This document shows, piece by piece, positions 5,017 to 7,277 of a stretch of 7,277 nt of DNA. The stretch covers positions 1 to 7,277 of the forward strand of contig CAZYQK010000147.1 of assembly GCA_964650245.1 (NCBI GenBank), read 5' to 3'. Both the position numbers and the translations under genes were made by a program. Numbering within the stretch: position 1 is the stretch's first letter; every line of letters begins with the position of its first letter. The notes under the pieces are model-generated. The model did not search any database, was not told the origin of the DNA, and was given only the letters and a program-made list of their open reading frames with translations. This DNA comes from WS-2 sp964650245. Lineage in GTDB: Bacteria; Eisenbacteria; RBG-16-71-46.

Positions 5017-7277
5017 GAGCGCGCGTCGCGGGGCGCTACGTGCTGCTCAAGCCGATCGGCCGGGGCGGCATGGGCGAAGTCTTCCTGGCACTCGACCTCA
5101 CCACGGGCGCGGAGTGCGCGCTCAAGCGCCTCGCCCCGCAGGCCGCGCTCGCGACGCCCGATCTGGTGCGCCGGGAGTTCGAGGCGCTCACCCGCGTGCG
5201 GCATCCCGCGATCGTCGCGGTCTACGAACTCGGGTTCGACTTCGACGGCTCGCCCTACTACACGATGGAATACGTGCCGGGCCTCGCGGCCGATCGCGCG
5301 CTCCGGCGCGGCGATTGGGCCGGGCTTTGCTTCGTCGCCGCCGAGGTCGCCCACGGACTGCAGGCGCTGCACGCGGCGGGGGTCGTGCATGGCGACCTCA
5401 AGCCCTCAAATCTGTTAGTGCTGCCGGGGGCGGGGCCGGGCGCGCTCCCGGCCGGGGTGCGCCTGCTCGACTTCGGGCTCGCCGCGCTGCGCGACGCACA
5501 GGCCGGCGGGCATCGCGGCACGCCCGGCTTCGCCGCGCCGGAGCTGGTGCGGGGCGAGCGGGCGGGCGTGGCGTCCGACCTCTACGGCCTGGGCTCGACG
5601 CTCTACGCCCTCATCGCCGGACGCCCGCCCTTCGAAGACGCCGGTCCATCCTCGATGCTGCGCCGCCAGAAGGCGGGGCCACCGGCGGCGACGGCGCTGG
5701 AGGAAGCCGGCGCGCCCCCCGGCCTCACGCGGCTCGTGCTGCGACTGATGGCGCCCGCGGCGCTCGAGCGCCCGGCCGACGCGCGCGAGGTGCGGCGCGA
5801 GCTCGAGCGCCTGCACCCGGCCGCGCGCCGCCCGCTCGCCGCGCGCATGCAGGCGGTGGTGGTGGCGGGACGCGAGCGCGAGCTGGCGCGGCTGGAATCG
5901 AGGGCCGCATCGCTCGCGGGGCGATCCCGCGTGGTGTGGCTCACCGGCGAGGCCGGCGCCGGCAAGTCGGCGCTGCTCGGCGAGCTCGCCGCCCGAGCGG
6001 CGATCGGGGGCAGGAGCGTCGCGCTCCTCTCCTGCGCAGCGGCCGATGACGCGGGTGGAATCGCGCGGCGCATCGCGCGTCGGCTCGCCGCCGGGGCCGG
6101 GGTCGAGGCTGGCGAGGACTCTGGTCTCGACGAGGCCGGCCTGTCGAGGCTCGCCGACGACGCGGCGGCGTGGAGCCGCGCGGCCGCGCAGCGAGGCGCG
6201 GCCCCGCTCGTGCTGCTCGACGACTCCGAGAGGCTCGATCCACTGTCGCGCGCCTTCGCGCGGCGGCTCATCCTGCACCCTGGTGCTACGCCCATGCTGT
6301 GGGTATGGGCGCGGCGCTCGAGCCTCTCGGGTCCGCCCGACGACGAGCGCCTGCTGCTCGAAGCGGGGATCGCCGAGACGCTGGAGCTGGGCCCGCTCGA
6401 CGAGGAGGGGCTCGCGCGGCTCGCGGCGGCGCGGCTGGGCGAGCCCGCGCCCGAGGCCCTGCTGGCGTTCCTGCGGAATGGAAGCGGCGGCCACCCCGGG
6501 CTCGCGATCGAGCTGCTGCGCGCGGCCGCGGAGCGCGGCGCGCTGCGCGAGAGCGACGCCGGGCTGCTGGTCGAAGCGGATCGCCTCGAGACGCCGGGCC
6601 TGGCACCCGGCTTCGAGGCGGCACTGCTCGCGCGGCTCGACCTGTTGCCGGAGCCGGCGCGGGAGGCGGCCCGCGCCCTCGCCGCGTGCGGGCGCCCGAT
6701 CGCTCCAGCGCAACTCCGGTCGATCGCGCCTGCGCTGGACCCGGCCGGCACTGAAGCGCTGCTCGAGGCCGGGCTCGCGGCCCGCGATGAAGAAGAGCGG
6801 CTCTCGCTCTCGCCCCCGGCGCTGGCGGACGCCCTGCTCCGTCGTCTCGATCCCGGCGCGCGAGAGGCGCTCCACCGCGCGGTGCTCGCCGGCGCGACGC
6901 TCACCGACGCCGAGCGCTTCATGCATCTGAGCGCCGCGGGCGACATCGCGGCGGCGCTCGAGGCCGCCGCCTCCGCGTTCGCGGCGCGGCCCGACGAGCG
7001 GCTGGCCCTCGAGGCGGCCGCACTCGCCGAACGCGAACGCCCCGCCGAGGCCGCGCTCTGGCTCGAGCGCGCGGCGCGCGAGCTGTCGGCGCGCGGGCGC
7101 TACGACGCGGCGGTGCCGCAACTCGAGCGCGCGCTGGCGCTCGATGCCGACGCGGCGGCGCGCCCGGCGCGCTGGGTGCTGCTTTCGACCGCGTGCCTGC
7201 GCGCGGGCGAGCCCTCACGGGCGGCGAGCGTCGCGGCCGCGGCGCTCGCCGAGCCGCTGCCCGATGCGGCGCGGTCC
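5013..7277 (+). CDS. Ser/Thr protein kinase fused to a STAND-type ATPase and TPRs (3' end outside window)
   Basis: A signalling protein of which 755 residues are visible; no stop before the edge. The kinase domain (about 9-270) has the glycine loop GRGGMGEVF (16-24), ATP-anchoring Lys38, alphaC Glu55, catalytic loop HGDLKPSN (126-133, Asp128), DFG (153-155), APE (175-177) and SDLYGLG (188-194). All catalytic residues are present, but the Arg before the catalytic Asp is Gly (non-RD), and the activation segment is short, with Thr172 of GTPGF as its only Ser/Thr. An AAA_16/STAND-like ATPase begins near AGRERE (285-290), with Walker A GEAGAGKS (312-319), Walker B LVLLDD (399-404) and the GGHPG segment (492-496). 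An alpha-helical TPR-like region starts near 637, with a good repeat around 692-725. No membrane segment is seen so far. The architecture recalls PknK-like kinases. The GTG start overlaps the peptidase stop (GTGA). A rare TTA codon (Leu135) lies beside the catalytic loop. Confidence 0.9.
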   Translation, partial: MRARVAGRYVLLKPIGRGGMGEVFLALDLTTGAECALKRLAPQAALATPDLVRREFEALTRVRHPAIVAVYELGFDFDGSPYYTMEYVPGLAADRALRRGDWAGLCFVAAEVAHGLQALHAAGVVHGDLKPSNLLVLPGAGPGALPAGVRLLDFGLAALRDAQAGGHRGTPGFAAPELVRGERAGVASDLYGLGSTLYALIAGRPPFEDAGPSSMLRRQKAGPPAATALEEAGAPPGLTRLVLRLMAPAALERPADAREVRRELERLHPAARRPLAARMQAVVVAGRERELARLESRAASLAGRSRVVWLTGEAGAGKSALLGELAARAAIGGRSVALLSCAAADDAGGIARRIARRLAAGAGVEAGEDSGLDEAGLSRLADDAAAWSRAAAQRGAAPLVLLDDSERLDPLSRAFARRLILHPGATPMLWVWARRSSLSGPPDDERLLLEAGIAETLELGPLDEEGLARLAAARLGEPAPEALLAFLRNGSGGHPGLAIELLRAAAERGALRESDAGLLVEADRLETPGLAPGFEAALLARLDLLPEPAREAARALAACGRPIAPAQLRSIAPALDPAGTEALLEAGLAARDEEERLSLSPPALADALLRRLDPGAREALHRAVLAGATLTDAERFMHLSAAGDIAAALEAAASAFAARPDERLALEAAALAERERPAEAALWLERAARELSARGRYDAAVPQLERALALDADAAARPARWVLLSTACLRAGEPSRAASVAAAALAEPLPDAARS

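Noticed and set aside
5113..6930. Plus-strand open frames of 311 and 294 codons inside the kinase gene (starts at 5114 and 6046).
   Set aside because: They are in other frames, are Arg/Ala-rich without domains, and overlap a continuous frame from 5013 with all kinase and ATPase motifs. No frameshift is needed to explain that gene.
5415..7121. A 568-codon open frame on the minus strand, opposite the kinase-ATPase gene.
   Set aside because: Low-complexity Arg-rich translation with no recognisable domain; the plus strand carries kinase, Walker A/B and TPR-like signals through the whole stretch.

Overview
This is a very GC-rich bacterial window with strongly G/C-biased third codon positions. As a result, long spurious open frames run antisense to most genes. 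The contents are argJ, a BshB1-like PIG-L deacetylase, a DUF885 metallopeptidase and a eukaryotic-like kinase fused to a STAND-type ATPase and TPRs. They fit a high-GC environmental lineage such as Eisenbacteria, Gemmatimonadota or Myxococcota, but nothing in the window fixes the taxon.

Layout from left to right. (1) Positions 2-472, plus strand: the C-terminal part of a prephenate dehydrogenase (TyrA), cut by the window edge. (2) Positions 473-530: a short convergent gap with a GC-rich imperfect hairpin. (3) Positions 531-2252, minus strand: a two-gene unit transcribed leftward. A gamma-glutamylcyclotransferase-like gene (1752-2252) comes first, then argJ (531-1724), which starts at a TTG 27 nt downstream. 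(4) Positions 2253-2492: a divergent intergenic region with a plausible sigma-70-type promoter facing right and a GC-rich inverted repeat in the predicted leader. (5) Positions 2493-7277, plus strand: a rightward unit made of a BshB1-like deacetylase, a secreted DUF885 peptidase with HExxPGH and EGWAHY motifs, and a Ser/Thr kinase-ATPase-TPR protein. The kinase gene starts at a GTG overlapping the peptidase stop codon and runs off the right edge.

The left half is amino-acid metabolism (tyrosine and arginine/ornithine synthesis). The divergent pair links a gamma-glutamyl-compound enzyme with an N-acetylglucosaminyl-type deacetylase, which could reflect thiol or gamma-glutamyl turnover, but that is inference. 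The right half places a signalling kinase in translational coupling with an exported peptidase. The most distinctive item is this kinase. It has a non-RD (HGD) catalytic loop, a short activation segment almost without phosphorylatable residues, and a STAND-like ATPase module behind the kinase domain. No RNA genes, CRISPR arrays, insertion sequences or prophage genes were seen.
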